Source: Cognataquiflexum rubidum
GTDB taxonomy: Bacteria > Bacteroidota > Bacteroidia > Cytophagales > Cyclobacteriaceae
NCBI RefSeq assembly: GCF_022538115.1
Contig: NZ_JAKZAL010000012.1
Span: 62,001-126,000, forward strand
DNA: 64,000 nucleotides
Direction: 5' to 3'
Shown: positions 34,538 to 43,427 of the stretch, piece after piece
How the letters are laid out: each line of letters begins with the position of its first letter
Numbering within the stretch: the first letter of the stretch is position 1
The notes under the pieces: model-generated
What the model saw: the letters and a program-made list of their open reading frames with translations, nothing else
What the model was told of the DNA's origin: nothing
The model's database searches: none
Program-made: the position numbers and the translations under genes

Positions 34538-35143
34538 TTAAGGGTTAATCCCGAAGTAATCGCAGACGGCTTCGTAATCATCAAACTCAAAAGGGTATTT
34601 TACCCTGTCACCGTTGCTGGAGGGTGGGATGACGATGTACCGAACATTGGCATTCGGAAATGAAGTAGCTGCTCCCGGGCTGCCACTGGGAGGGGTTCCA
34701 TGAAAAATCACTAAACTTCCAACACGAATAGAATAATCGATAATGTAACTCAGCGCACCAGTTGTTGAATTGTAAACCGGTGTCGGCAACAATTTTATGG
34801 CGGTTGGGCTAGTCCTCCAATACGCCAAAACTGTTCCCTGATTTAGCACGCTTTCAGTGATTTCAGGTGCAGTTATGGTACTTGTGGCAAATGGGGAAGC
34901 TACTGTCCAGGTTAGACTTTTCCATTCGCTGGCAATAACATTTGCAGCTCCCGCTGGTCCTTGTGGACCTATAGCACCTGCCGGTCCTTGAGCTCCCGCC
35001 GGACCTGGTGCTCCCGTGGGCCCTGCCTGACCTGTTGCACCCGCCGGCCCCTCAGGACCTTCACAGGATACCAATCCATAACAGACAAATAAAGCGACCA
35101 ACAGTCTGGTAAAAACATAAGTGTTTAAGTTCAAGGGCTTCAT
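34538..35143 (-). CDS. Lipoprotein with collagen-like Gly-X-Y repeats
   Basis: A 201-residue lipoprotein. The N-terminal segment RLLVALFVCYGLVSC gives the SPII Cys at about residue 27. The mature protein begins directly with about 13 Gly-X-Y triplets (GPEGPAGATGQAGPTG and on, to about residue 66), a collagen-like stalk that should form a triple helix. A globular ~130-residue C-terminal domain (SEWKSLTWTVASPFATS, VLAYWRTSPTAIKLLPT, DYSIRVGSLVIFHG, NVRYIVIPPSS) follows; from memory a similar domain occurs in many Bacteroidota collagen-like lipoproteins. The protein is likely a trimeric surface stalk. A NarL-type site lies 71-86 bp before the start codon. Confidence 0.88.
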   Translation of the reverse strand: MKPLNLNTYVFTRLLVALFVCYGLVSCEGPEGPAGATGQAGPTGAPGPAGAQGPAGAIGPQGPAGAANVIASEWKSLTWTVASPFATSTITAPEITESVLNQGTVLAYWRTSPTAIKLLPTPVYNSTTGALSYIIDYSIRVGSLVIFHGTPPSGSPGAATSFPNANVRYIVIPPSSNGDRVKYPFEFDDYEAVCDYFGINP

Positions 35144-35213
35144 GATTTTATGATTTGTTTTTAGGTTAAAATGATTCTGAGTTGAATTTCATATTATTAT
35201 GTTTTGCATAAAA

Positions 35214-35229
35214 TACCCCAAAAGGAGTA
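35214..35229. promoter_or_regulatory. NarL-type 7-2-7 site before the collagen-like lipoprotein
   Basis: TACCCCA AA AGGAGTA sits 71-86 bp upstream of the start at 35143 and is identical over 16 bp (and over the flanking AAA and T) to the sites at 34014 and 37507 apart from the last flanking base. Its position just upstream of a likely promoter suits an activator. The binding protein is inferred from the heptamer match only. Confidence 0.55.
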
Positions 35230-35338
35230 TAATTATCCTTACCCAAAAAAAATCAGGATAGTTTGTATGTCCTTCCTGATTCTTTACCCGAGTCTTATCA
35301 ATTCCCGGAAATGTCAAATTAAAAGCTTTCCAATAGCG

Positions 35339-37453
35339 TTAATCTTTGACACACCTGATGGCCGCGCCATTCCATTTTGGATTAAAATTGGCTTGCGATA
35401 CGATCGACTGATTAAACGAAAGGATAATATAGGGTGCTGTCGTGGCGCTGCTAGAATTGCTCATCCACCAGTGTCCAAATTCACCAACAGAGAAGAAAGT
35501 ACCATTGCTTCCGCGGACCCCTCCAGGTAAGGCGTTAAATCCACTTTCATTGGTTCCTTTTGTTCCACTAATTTCGGATTCCCTCCAACCCGTGGTAGAT
35601 TTTAATTTATTTCCGGAATTTGGCAGTAAAAATGACCTCATTTTTTCCCAGTCTTCTTGGCTCGGCACATGCCATCCCTGAGGACATAAGGCGCAGCAAG
35701 TGGCCGCATACCAATTGTAGAGCTTTCCGTATTTTTCGTTGTTGGTGGCATCGTTGTTATAGTAGGAAAAAGCAGCAGTAGTTTGTGCCATCCATGAGGA
35801 ATTGGTAGTCACATTAGGAATATCGGAACCGTCAGCAAATTTAGAGGTCTTTAGGTTTTCTGCCATCCAAACCTGCGTGCCAATCTTGATGGTGGCATAC
35901 TCATTTCCATCTATATCTTTCACTGTCCCTACCACAGCCTCTTCCTGAATGGTAAATTCTTTGGTCACTTCACAACCCAACGCATCGGTTACTTTTATGG
36001 TATAATTTCCGGGATTTAAGCCAGTTTGACTATTTCCTGTACCATTGTTGCTCCAAGTGTAAGCAAATGGCGCTAATCCTCCTGTTAATTGTAAATTGGC
36101 CGAACCTCCTGAAACATTTACCGTCACAGCCAAAGTACAGTTTAGAAGGATAGAGGCATTTATGGTCTTTTTTACCTTAAGTGGTCCATCTTCTATCAAT
36201 AAATCAAAAGTAAACGCCTGTTCTCCTCCTTTTTTACTCTCAAAATTCAGAGAAGCCCCTTCAGTCAAAGCGGATATTTCTTTCAGGATGACCTGATCGA
36301 TGCTGATTTTTTCAACTTTGGCGATAGGATTGGAGACAAGTTTCACTTCCTTTTCAGGATTTGCTGCCAATTGGATTTTATCGCCTGCCTCTAAGTTTGA
36401 TTGACTCAAAGAAAACCTTGTTTTAAGAGCTGTAATTGCTGCGATAGCTTTGTCTAATTGTTCCCCCATCTTTTCTATTCCTGTAGCAAGTTGGGAAAGC
36501 AAAGCAATTGAAGAGGCTTTATCACCTTGATTGAGACTTTGGTAGCCACCGTATATTTTGACCGCCAAGGCCTTTCCACTTTCAAACTTCACAGGAGTAT
36601 CATTCAAACCGGCCAAGACTCTCGCACCTGATTCGTCAATCCCGATGGACCGTAGCACTTTACAATCCGTCACTTTCAATGCCTGCTCTTTGAGTTGAAC
36701 GAAATTAGCACGCAAATTTAATGCAGCTGTAATCGCCGCTGCTTTACTCACAGGATTGGAAGGTGCCTGAACCAGCTTGTCAATCATGCCCTGGTCAAAG
36801 GTGATTTGGGAAAGGTATTTGAGGTACAATTCGCCGGATTCGGCGGTACAGGCCCAAGAATACCTGCCTGATGCATCGGCTGAAAGTGTCTTTAATAAAT
36901 TATTCACCTTGAGAACTCCCACAGTTTCAAGTTTTTCCTTAGCATTCAACTTGGCAATCTCTTGTTCATAAAGTGTCACCCATTCCTGCTGCTTGGCTAC
37001 CATGCCCGACAAGCCGGGGTTTTGGCCCATAGCAGTCAGTTGGGCTTTGGCACTTGTCAATATTCCGGCAAGTACGGTTTCAGGATTCCCGAGATCGGGC
37101 AATTTCAATACTGTAAAATCCAGGGTCTTTTTATTGCTGTTGAGCGAAAGCTCCAAGGTTTGCTTTCCTTCATTGATGTCAGGAACCAAAAAAACCAAAG
37201 TATTCCCCGTTCCTTTGGAAAGTTTGATGGCCAAACTGCCGAATTTTCCATCATATTCCGTTTTAAGATCGCTCAAACCTGACACTTCCACGGATAGGAT
37301 TTCGTAAGGATAGACCTGGTCTTTGGGCTTATTCAGGTTATAATTCGGATCATTTACAACAGGGACTGTTGGAGTAGTCTCCTCCTCTGAACATGAAAAC
37401 AATACTGTCATCAAAAAAAGAAGGGTAATCTGGGCAAATGCGTTTTTCTTCAT
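35339..37453 (-). CDS. FISUMP-domain lipoprotein, paralogue 3
   Basis: A 704-residue lipoprotein: SPII signal FAQITLLFLMTVLFSC, acidic tail SEEETTP, Ig-like start (GNTLVFLVPDINEGKQTLEL), a helical middle of about 350 residues (ILTSAKAQLTAMGQNPGLSG, AKQQEWVTLYEQEIAKLNAK), a SprB repeat (LAPFAYTWSNNGTGNSQTGL, NPGNYTIKVTDALGC) and a FISUMP domain (DIDGNEYATIKIGTQVWM, ENLKTSKFADGSDI, YGKLYNWYAATC, CPQGWHVP, AAIRCVKD). It is the most canonical of the three in its SprB and FISUMP parts. The start region carries a NarL-type site, and the gene lies directly downstream of the kinase/regulator 3 pair on the same strand. Confidence 0.88.
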   Translation of the reverse strand: MKKNAFAQITLLFLMTVLFSCSEEETTPTVPVVNDPNYNLNKPKDQVYPYEILSVEVSGLSDLKTEYDGKFGSLAIKLSKGTGNTLVFLVPDINEGKQTLELSLNSNKKTLDFTVLKLPDLGNPETVLAGILTSAKAQLTAMGQNPGLSGMVAKQQEWVTLYEQEIAKLNAKEKLETVGVLKVNNLLKTLSADASGRYSWACTAESGELYLKYLSQITFDQGMIDKLVQAPSNPVSKAAAITAALNLRANFVQLKEQALKVTDCKVLRSIGIDESGARVLAGLNDTPVKFESGKALAVKIYGGYQSLNQGDKASSIALLSQLATGIEKMGEQLDKAIAAITALKTRFSLSQSNLEAGDKIQLAANPEKEVKLVSNPIAKVEKISIDQVILKEISALTEGASLNFESKKGGEQAFTFDLLIEDGPLKVKKTINASILLNCTLAVTVNVSGGSANLQLTGGLAPFAYTWSNNGTGNSQTGLNPGNYTIKVTDALGCEVTKEFTIQEEAVVGTVKDIDGNEYATIKIGTQVWMAENLKTSKFADGSDIPNVTTNSSWMAQTTAAFSYYNNDATNNEKYGKLYNWYAATCCALCPQGWHVPSQEDWEKMRSFLLPNSGNKLKSTTGWRESEISGTKGTNESGFNALPGGVRGSNGTFFSVGEFGHWWMSNSSSATTAPYIILSFNQSIVSQANFNPKWNGAAIRCVKD

Positions 37454-37506
37454 GGTTGAAAGTTTTTTAACAATCTAAAATTCCGATGAATTGAAACTTA
37501 AAAAAA

Positions 37507-37522
37507 TACCCCAAAAGGAGTA
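37507..37522. promoter_or_regulatory. NarL-type 7-2-7 site before FISUMP paralogue 3
   Basis: TACCCCA AA AGGAGTA lies 54-69 bp upstream of the start at 37453 and about 265 bp downstream of the stop of regulator 3. It is identical to the sites at 34014-34029 and 35214-35229. The closeness to a NarL-type regulator gene makes that protein the first candidate to bind here. Confidence 0.55.
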
Positions 37523-37618
37523 AAATTCACTACTAGGATGGATCGGATACGATTATTGCCCAAGTGGTGTTTGGTATAGCATTAAAAAAGGTTTCTTTTC
37601 CAATGGATGAAATTGGGA

Positions 37619-37767
37619 ATTAAGAATCAATGTCGTTTAGTTAGGGGGGATTCGATCAACTTTTCCAAAGTTCCGAATGGATATTTTAAGATTTTCATGG
37701 TCCGGTCCCAACTTTGGAAAAGATTTGTATAACTCAAAAGCTTATCTAAACGACATTGAATTAAGAA
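37619..37767. repeat. Long imperfect inverted repeat
   Basis: The sequence near 37619-37677 (TTAAGAATCAATGTCGTTTAG, then a spacer and TCAACTTTTCCAAAGTT) is matched in inverted order near 37703-37767 (AACTTTGGAAAAGAT, then AGCTTATCTAAACGACATTG). Transcribed from either strand it could form a long stem, as a terminator-like structure, a small RNA or the end pair of a short mobile element (MITE-like). It lies downstream of regulator 3. Confidence 0.6.
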
Positions 37768-37787
37768 TGAAAAAAAAGTCTCTCACC

Positions 37788-38426
37788 TCACAACCTCGGA
37801 TGGTCTTTGACCAAAGCCACCAACCCAGCCAGATTTCTGACTCCAAGTTTCCTGAAAATATTCTTGCGGTGGGTTTTGACTGTAAGTGGACTGAGATTCA
37901 GTTTGTCAGCAATCTCCGTACTTTCATATTGGTTGATGATAAGTTGAATGATATCCACCTCCCTCTTTGAAAGCTTATAGTGGTAAATCAGTTTTTCATA
38001 AAAACCCTTTCCTTCAGTATCAAAGACTTCTTGGAAAGATTCCTTAAAGAACTTACCTCCATCCAAAATCACATGCACGGCATCCAAAAGCTCATTGAGC
38101 GATGAATCCTTTCCGATAAATCCATCTGCACCCAGTGTTTTGCAAAGGGCTATGGAGGACTCGGTATGATGCATGCTGATGACAAGTTTCTTGATATGGG
38201 GATAGTCGCGGTGCAGGTGTCCAAGTAATTGGATCCCGTCCATTACAGGCATATTCAGGTCAAGAATCAAAAAATCCACTTTGATTCCATTTTCCAAATA
38301 GGCGAGCACTTCTTTACCGTTTCTACAATGTGCGATTACTTTTAGATTGGGGTCTGTGCTTACTAAATTATCAAGTCCTGAAGCAAACAACTCATGGTCA
38401 TCGGCTATAATTATCTGTGTACTCAT
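37788..38426 (-). CDS. NarL/LuxR-type response regulator 3
   Basis: 212 residues: receiver IIIADDHELFASGLDN (Asp9/Asp10), Asp56 in FLILDLNMPVMDG, ISMHHTESS, GADGFIGKDSS (Lys), then a linker and a LuxR-type HTH (YKLSKREVDIIQLIINQYES, TEIADKLNLSPLTVKTHRKNI). The start ATG at 38426 lies 29 bp inside the kinase gene, so the two are translationally coupled and form one two-component system. A conserved recognition helix (LSPLTVKTHRKNI) is shared with regulator 2, so both may read the same DNA site. Confidence 0.93.
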   Translation of the reverse strand: MSTQIIIADDHELFASGLDNLVSTDPNLKVIAHCRNGKEVLAYLENGIKVDFLILDLNMPVMDGIQLLGHLHRDYPHIKKLVISMHHTESSIALCKTLGADGFIGKDSSLNELLDAVHVILDGGKFFKESFQEVFDTEGKGFYEKLIYHYKLSKREVDIIQLIINQYESTEIADKLNLSPLTVKTHRKNIFRKLGVRNLAGLVALVKDHPRL

Positions 38427-40353
38427 TTTTTTGGGTGATCGATTGAAAAGGAATGGTTACTATGACTGTTGTGCCATTTATATTGGAATCAAAGTGTAAG
38501 TTGCCCCTAAGGTAATCTACTCTTTTTTGGAGGTTTCGAAGTCCTATCCCCTGATTTGGATTCTCAAGGATCTCCTTCGAAATACCTTTCCCATCGTCAG
38601 ATACCATCAGGGTCACTGTTTCATCCATTTCATCAAAGAACAACTGAATGTCAGCCTCCTTGGCTTCAGCATGTTTGATGATGTTATTGAGCAGCTCTTT
38701 GATGATTCTGAAAAGGTTGATTTTGGTATCCAAGGGAAGGTAGGGTAAGTCTTCGATATTATAGGTGATTGAGATTTTGTTCTGAATCTTTACCAGGTCT
38801 AGTACCTCGGAAACCATCGTTTTTAACCGCTTTTCAGCAGCCTCCATGGGCATCAGCTCATGGGAAATAAACCTGAGGTCATGACAAGCCATTTCCAGCA
38901 ATTTATGGGTTTCAGCCAATCCTGTCTTGGACTCATTTTGTAGTGCAGTGGCTTCGAGAAGCAGGCTGTCCACTTTCAATTTGATCAGGGCGAGCAATCC
39001 TCCAAGATCGTCATGCAGGTCTTTGGCGATTCTCTGTCTTTCACGCTCCTGTGCCTCAATGATGCTTCTTGCAATGTTTCTTTCCTGCTCCACAAACTGC
39101 CTGTCCATCACTTCTTTTTCTTTTTTCATAAAATAATACCGGTGGATGATCCCGATGGTAAGCAGGACAACATTGAAAATAGAGCCGACTATCAGACCAT
39201 TTGGCTTAAGCGGATGCCAATCTGTCACAGCCGTCAGGTTCAGAATGTAATTGGAAAAACCAAAAATCAACATCAGGTTGGCCAACAAAATGTAATATGC
39301 GATTTCCTTTTTGGTCCTGACCTGTGAAAGCGTAATCAAAATAACCAACAGCATATTGGTAAATGATACTGTTAATCCCATTCCAGTCAACAGGAGGTTC
39401 AGCTTGGGATTCCAATCAAAAAAAAGCGTCGAAAAAACCAAGATGCCAAACACAAAAACTGCCTTAATATAATGGTACGAATTAGTGAATAGCTTTCGGT
39501 TTTCATCTTTCAGGTTAAAAAACCGGATGATGAAAATCACCAGCATCCCTGACATCATCAAGCTGAAAAATGGAATAATGATCGATGAAAATCTTCCGAT
39601 CTTATCTCCGTAAATCCAAAGAAAAAGAAAGCCGTCTTCTTCAAGAATCAATGCCAGACAGGAAAGGATATAACCTACAAAAATGATGTAAATCTTCTCA
39701 TTGAAATACCCCCACAAAAACAAGGCAAAGAAAACCGCCATCATAAGGACTCCCGTGACTGTCCCAAAAAAAGCTGTCCTGCTGATTTCATATTCCCAAT
39801 AGGAATTCGGTTCATCTAGGTAAAAAGGAACGTAGGTGTTTAGTCCCCTGCTGTCAAGCTTGAAAAGATAGGTATAGCCCGCACCTGCAGGAAGTATCAA
39901 CTCATAGGAATTCAATCTCGAATGCATATCCCGGGATTGGCCTGCATGGATAAACCCCGAATAAGCCGTATCCAACAAAACCCCCTTTTCATCAAAAGTA
40001 TACAAGGTACCTTCTCTGATCGCAGCACCTGCAGGACTGAAAATTACCGTGTTTTTGGAATCAATCTCGTTTTTGATCTGAAAAGCAAACCACCAAATCG
40101 ATTCTGTATAGCCTTTATTGAACAAAGTGGGATGCCCAAGCGGAGAAAAATCACCTTTTTGGAATTTTTGAAACGCAACATCAATTCCTCCATTACCCTC
40201 ATCCCTCCAAAATGAAATGTGCTCTCCAATCGGATAATCCGGTGCATCATTGATCTTTATGGCATTGGTATCTACGGCTTGTTCCCCAAGCAGTTTGCAT
40301 GGAATGAAAAGAATCAAATATGTGCATAGAATCAAAAACCGCTTGAAAGACAT
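38398..40353 (-). CDS. Histidine kinase with 7TMR-DISM sensor
   Basis: A 651-residue kinase. A signal peptide (RFLILCTYLILFIPC) and an extracellular 7TMR-DISMED2-like beta domain (about 40-180; ISFWRDEGNGGIDVAF, ESIWWFAFQIKNE, YELILPAGAGYTYLFKLDS) are followed by seven membrane helices (about 190-400). A coiled linker (KKEKEVMDRQFVEQERNIA) leads to HisKA_3 with His447 in QRIAKDLHDDLGGLLALIK and a HATPase_c domain (KELLNNIIKHAEA, VSDDGKGISKEI, QGIGLRNLQKRV). It is an orthodox kinase for regulator 3, whose gene it overlaps by 29 bp. DISM domains are thought to bind small extracellular ligands such as carbohydrates. The target genes are probably the two lipoproteins just downstream. Confidence 0.92.
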   Translation of the reverse strand: MSFKRFLILCTYLILFIPCKLLGEQAVDTNAIKINDAPDYPIGEHISFWRDEGNGGIDVAFQKFQKGDFSPLGHPTLFNKGYTESIWWFAFQIKNEIDSKNTVIFSPAGAAIREGTLYTFDEKGVLLDTAYSGFIHAGQSRDMHSRLNSYELILPAGAGYTYLFKLDSRGLNTYVPFYLDEPNSYWEYEISRTAFFGTVTGVLMMAVFFALFLWGYFNEKIYIIFVGYILSCLALILEEDGFLFLWIYGDKIGRFSSIIIPFFSLMMSGMLVIFIIRFFNLKDENRKLFTNSYHYIKAVFVFGILVFSTLFFDWNPKLNLLLTGMGLTVSFTNMLLVILITLSQVRTKKEIAYYILLANLMLIFGFSNYILNLTAVTDWHPLKPNGLIVGSIFNVVLLTIGIIHRYYFMKKEKEVMDRQFVEQERNIARSIIEAQERERQRIAKDLHDDLGGLLALIKLKVDSLLLEATALQNESKTGLAETHKLLEMACHDLRFISHELMPMEAAEKRLKTMVSEVLDLVKIQNKISITYNIEDLPYLPLDTKINLFRIIKELLNNIIKHAEAKEADIQLFFDEMDETVTLMVSDDGKGISKEILENPNQGIGLRNLQKRVDYLRGNLHFDSNINGTTVIVTIPFQSITQKNEYTDNYSR

Positions 40354-40592
40354 CTAACTGAGTTTTTCTCTTACTAAAATTTACAAAAAATACCATGATA
40401 TGCCTTTTAATCCAAATGTTAATTTGTTTACAGCACCCATTTGTGCAAATACGGTAAGAAAGAAAGGATTTTTGTTGTCTTTTTTGAATTGTAACTCTGA
40501 GTATTCCGGAAAAAATGGGATTATTTTAGAACTATTTATTTAGAAAAATAAAAAAAAATACAGTCCAACGGACCTGACCTTTGGTTTTGATC

Positions 40593-40629
40593 AAAAAAAA
40601 AGGGAGACTTTCGTTTCCCTTTTTTTTTT
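40593..40629 (-). terminator. Rho-independent terminator of the YtxH gene
   Basis: The hairpin arms AAAGGGAGAC and GTTTCCCTTT (one mismatch) have long A and T tracts on either side, so it can work in both directions. It lies 9 bp past the stop of the YtxH-type gene. Confidence 0.8.
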
Positions 40630-40637
40630 CGCTAAGA

Positions 40638-40895
40638 TTACTTGGTAACCTTATCTACTTCTGCCTTGGCTTTTTTGGCGAGCTTGTCTACTTCACCACT
40701 GACTTCACTTACCTTTTTGGTCAATCCTTCGATAAAAGAATTAAGCTTTCCTGTGGCTTCGTCTAGGTACTCCCCGCTTTTCTTGGTGATTTTCTTTCTT
40801 GTATTTTCACCTTTGTCCGGCGCTATCAATATTCCGATCTGAACTCCGATCACTGCGCCTACCAATGCTCCTAAAATAAATTTTGTTGAACTCAT
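40638..40895 (-). CDS. YtxH-domain small protein
   Basis: 85 residues. An N-terminal glycine-rich membrane helix (FILGALVGAVIGVQIGILIAP) followed by DKGENTRKKI is the YtxH signature (helix, then APxxGxxTR). The rest is a charged amphipathic helix with heptad character (FIEGLTKKVSEVSGEVDKLA). Related proteins are small, abundant and linked to general stress or envelope functions; the biochemical role is unknown. Monocistronic with its own terminator. Confidence 0.88.
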   Translation of the reverse strand: MSSTKFILGALVGAVIGVQIGILIAPDKGENTRKKITKKSGEYLDEATGKLNSFIEGLTKKVSEVSGEVDKLAKKAKAEVDKVTK

Positions 40896-41084
40896 AGCTA
40901 TGTTTAATTTAAGTTGAAAATATGAATGTCCAGTTTTTCTGAGTATTTAAATTTAAACATTTATCGTACCAAAGTATTTGAATCTCCTAATTAAAATACG
41001 ATAAAAAAATGATTACGTTCTATTATTTAGCGCTTAAACCAACATTTTTTTGGGGCATCATATTCGCTCTAGCCATAAAAATAT

Positions 41085-41160
<76 letters not shown>

Positions 41161-41277
41161 TTTTATACAAATCTAACAATCAATTTTCAAAGATCAAGGT
41201 TCTCAATAGGCTTAATCTTGTTACCTAATTTTGGATAAAAAAGAACATCTATCCCTGCGGATTGATGCCAAGATGTA

Positions 41278-42372
41278 TTATCGCACGCTGCTCCTGACCA
41301 CAATTGTTCTGACAGGATTCAAGGGATCATTGCTGAAAATGGAGATGTGCTTGTGGTCAATTCCTCTCCTCCCCTTTGGATCAAAAGTAAATTTGAGTTC
41401 TGTAGTTTCACCGGATTGGAGATCTTTTTTACCCAATTCCAGTTCCACACAATCACAGTTGACGGCGACCTTTCTGATATTCAAAGGTTCTTGCCCCATA
41501 TTGGTCAAGGTGATGGACCTCGTAACTTTGGTGTTTGCAGAAATTTCTCTCAAGTCTATCTCTGCATTGGCTATCCCCAACTTGGGGACCCTATTTTCCA
41601 GACTTTTTGGAACTGGCTGAAAATATTCATAAACCACCGACATCACCCTGATACCAAGGTTCATATCGTCCACATCTAGACCAATGCTGATAACTTCGTC
41701 AAAAAATCCCAGGTCATTTTTAGCAGCACCATCATATGTCAATACCAAAAGTCCCCGCTGCGAAGGTTCCAATTGGGAAGGTTCCAAAGAAACGGCCATA
41801 TAATTGGGGATTTTATCCTGAACCTCTTTGAAACCGATGGGGCTGTTCCCAAAATTATAAACCTCCACATATTTGACTTTCGGTTCATTGGTGAAAACAT
41901 AGCCCATATTGACAGCTGTCAGTCTAAATCCCAAAGTTCCCACCCGGTGAGGAAATGCCATTTCGGTATTTTCCGGGATTGGCATGTTGATTCCTTCCAA
42001 AAACAAAGTATCACCATAGATATCAAGATTGGTCCGTACGATAATGCCTTTGGAAAATTCTCCTCCTTTCTGGTCAGGGTCAAACTTTACTTTGAGAGAA
42101 GCTATTTGCCCATTGGCCAAGGTATCCTTGGTATATTGGACAGTAGTACAGCCACAATCTGTAAAAATATCTGTGATATAGATGCTGTCTTGGTTTTCAT
42201 TCAGTGCAAAAAACTCCGCTTCTACCGCTCCTTTTTCCTGCAATACCGCACCGATATCAATTTTTCTCTTTTCCCAAGTCAGCGTCTTTCTTTCAATTGT
42301 CTGGCCGGCGAGAGGAAGGCTGCTGATTGTCAGCAGGATTAGACCCGATAGATACAACACTCTTTTTTTCAT
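41278..42372 (-). CDS. DUF1573-domain exported protein
   Basis: 364 residues with a signal peptide (RVLYLSGLILLTISSLPLAGQ) and two DUF1573-type Ig-like (ASH-like) domains. The first has the hallmark TDCGCTTVQYTKDTLANGQIA with KVKFDPDQKGGEFSKGI; the second has VAVNCDCVELELGKKDLQSGE with KFTFDPKGRRG and IFSNDP near the C terminus. Such proteins are widespread in Bacteroidota with unknown periplasmic function. It is divergent from trpS with only 71 bp between the starts, so the promoters overlap. Confidence 0.88.
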   Translation of the reverse strand: MKKRVLYLSGLILLTISSLPLAGQTIERKTLTWEKRKIDIGAVLQEKGAVEAEFFALNENQDSIYITDIFTDCGCTTVQYTKDTLANGQIASLKVKFDPDQKGGEFSKGIIVRTNLDIYGDTLFLEGINMPIPENTEMAFPHRVGTLGFRLTAVNMGYVFTNEPKVKYVEVYNFGNSPIGFKEVQDKIPNYMAVSLEPSQLEPSQRGLLVLTYDGAAKNDLGFFDEVISIGLDVDDMNLGIRVMSVVYEYFQPVPKSLENRVPKLGIANAEIDLREISANTKVTRSITLTNMGQEPLNIRKVAVNCDCVELELGKKDLQSGETTELKFTFDPKGRRGIDHKHISIFSNDPLNPVRTIVVRSSVR

Positions 42373-42443
42373 ACGGGCAAATAACGATAAAAAACCAGCG
42401 AATTGTACCCTGATTTATTTATTTTGCGCCAAATTTTAAAACA

Positions 42444-43427
42444 ATGGCAAGAGTACTGACAGGCATACAGAGTTCGGGCAAGCCCCATCTTGGAAACATA
42501 TTGGGTGCAATCGTTCCTGCTATAGAGCTGACCAAAAGAGACAATAACGATTCATTTATATTCATAGCGGACCTGCATTCCCTGACCTCTATCAAGGAAG
42601 GGAACCTCAGGAAAGAGAATACTTTGGCAGTAGCGGCAGCTTGGTTGGCTTTCGGTTTGGACATCAACAAGACGGTTTTTTACAGACAATCGATGATCCC
42701 TGAAGTGACTGAACTGACTTGGTATCTGAGTTGCTTTACACCCTACCCTATGCTTGCCAATGCACATAGCTTCAAAGACAAGTCGGACAGGTTGGCAGAC
42801 GTGAATGCTGGACTTTTTACCTATCCGGTGTTGATGGCTGCAGATATCTTACTTTATGGGGCGAATATTGTCCCTGTCGGTAAAGACCAACTCCAGCATT
42901 TGGAAATTGCAAGGGACATAGCAACTACCTTCAATAATCGCGTGGAAGAAGAAATTCTAGTCGTTCCTGAGGCCCGCATCAGTGAAGATGTGATGATTAT
43001 CCCCGGAACTGATGGACAGAAGATGAGCAAGTCTTACAACAATTACATTGACATTTTCCTTCCTGAAAAGGAACTTAAAAAGAACATCAACTCCATCATC
43101 ACCGACAGTACGCCTTTGGAAGAACCCAAGAATCCGGATACATGCAATGTGTTTAAATTGTATTCTTTGGTGGCCAACGCTGACCAAACCGCAGCGCTGA
43201 GATCAAAGTACCTCGCGGGAAATTTTGGTTACGGTCACGCCAAGCAGGAGTTTATGACTTTGATTTTGGAAAAATACGCCGAAGAAAGAAAACTGTACGA
43301 TTACTTTATGAACCACCCTTCTGAATTGGAAGCAAGACTTTCCGAAGGGGAAGCCAAAGCAAAAATCATCGCAAGAGGATATTTGAACAAAGTGAGAGAA
43401 AAGTTGGGATTTGGGGCGGTTGGTTAA
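42444..43427 (+). CDS. trpS: Tryptophanyl-tRNA synthetase
   Basis: Class I aminoacyl-tRNA synthetase that charges tRNA-Trp. The 327 residues match the bacterial enzyme in length. The HIGH-type motif is GKPHLGN (residues 12-18) within RVLTGIQSSGKPHLGN. The Trp pocket segment FTYPVLMAADILLYGA and QHLEIARDIA are normal, and the KMSKS motif is intact (GQKMSKSYNNYID, about 192-204). The protein ends with a helical tRNA-binding region (EARLSEGEAKAKIIARGYL). It stands alone; no T-box or leader peptide is visible in the 71-bp upstream gap. Confidence 0.97.
   Translation: MARVLTGIQSSGKPHLGNILGAIVPAIELTKRDNNDSFIFIADLHSLTSIKEGNLRKENTLAVAAAWLAFGLDINKTVFYRQSMIPEVTELTWYLSCFTPYPMLANAHSFKDKSDRLADVNAGLFTYPVLMAADILLYGANIVPVGKDQLQHLEIARDIATTFNNRVEEEILVVPEARISEDVMIIPGTDGQKMSKSYNNYIDIFLPEKELKKNINSIITDSTPLEEPKNPDTCNVFKLYSLVANADQTAALRSKYLAGNFGYGHAKQEFMTLILEKYAEERKLYDYFMNHPSELEARLSEGEAKAKIIARGYLNKVREKLGFGAVG

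Larger units (their letters stand above)
37454..37787. other. Intergenic gap between regulator 3 and FISUMP paralogue 3
   Basis: This 334-bp AT-rich gap contains the NarL-type site at 37507-37522. A long inverted pair is also present: TTAAGAATCAATGTCGTTTAG (about 37619-37639) and CTAAACGACATTGAATTAAGAA (about 37745-37767) could pair, as could GATCAACTTTTCCAAAGTT (about 37653) with AACTTTGGAAAAGA (about 37709). Together they make a nested hairpin of roughly 150 bp. I see no gene. Confidence 0.55.

Noticed and set aside
42373-42443. T-box or trp leader before trpS
   Set aside because: The gap is only 71 bp, shared with a divergent gene, and shows no T-box motif or leader peptide.
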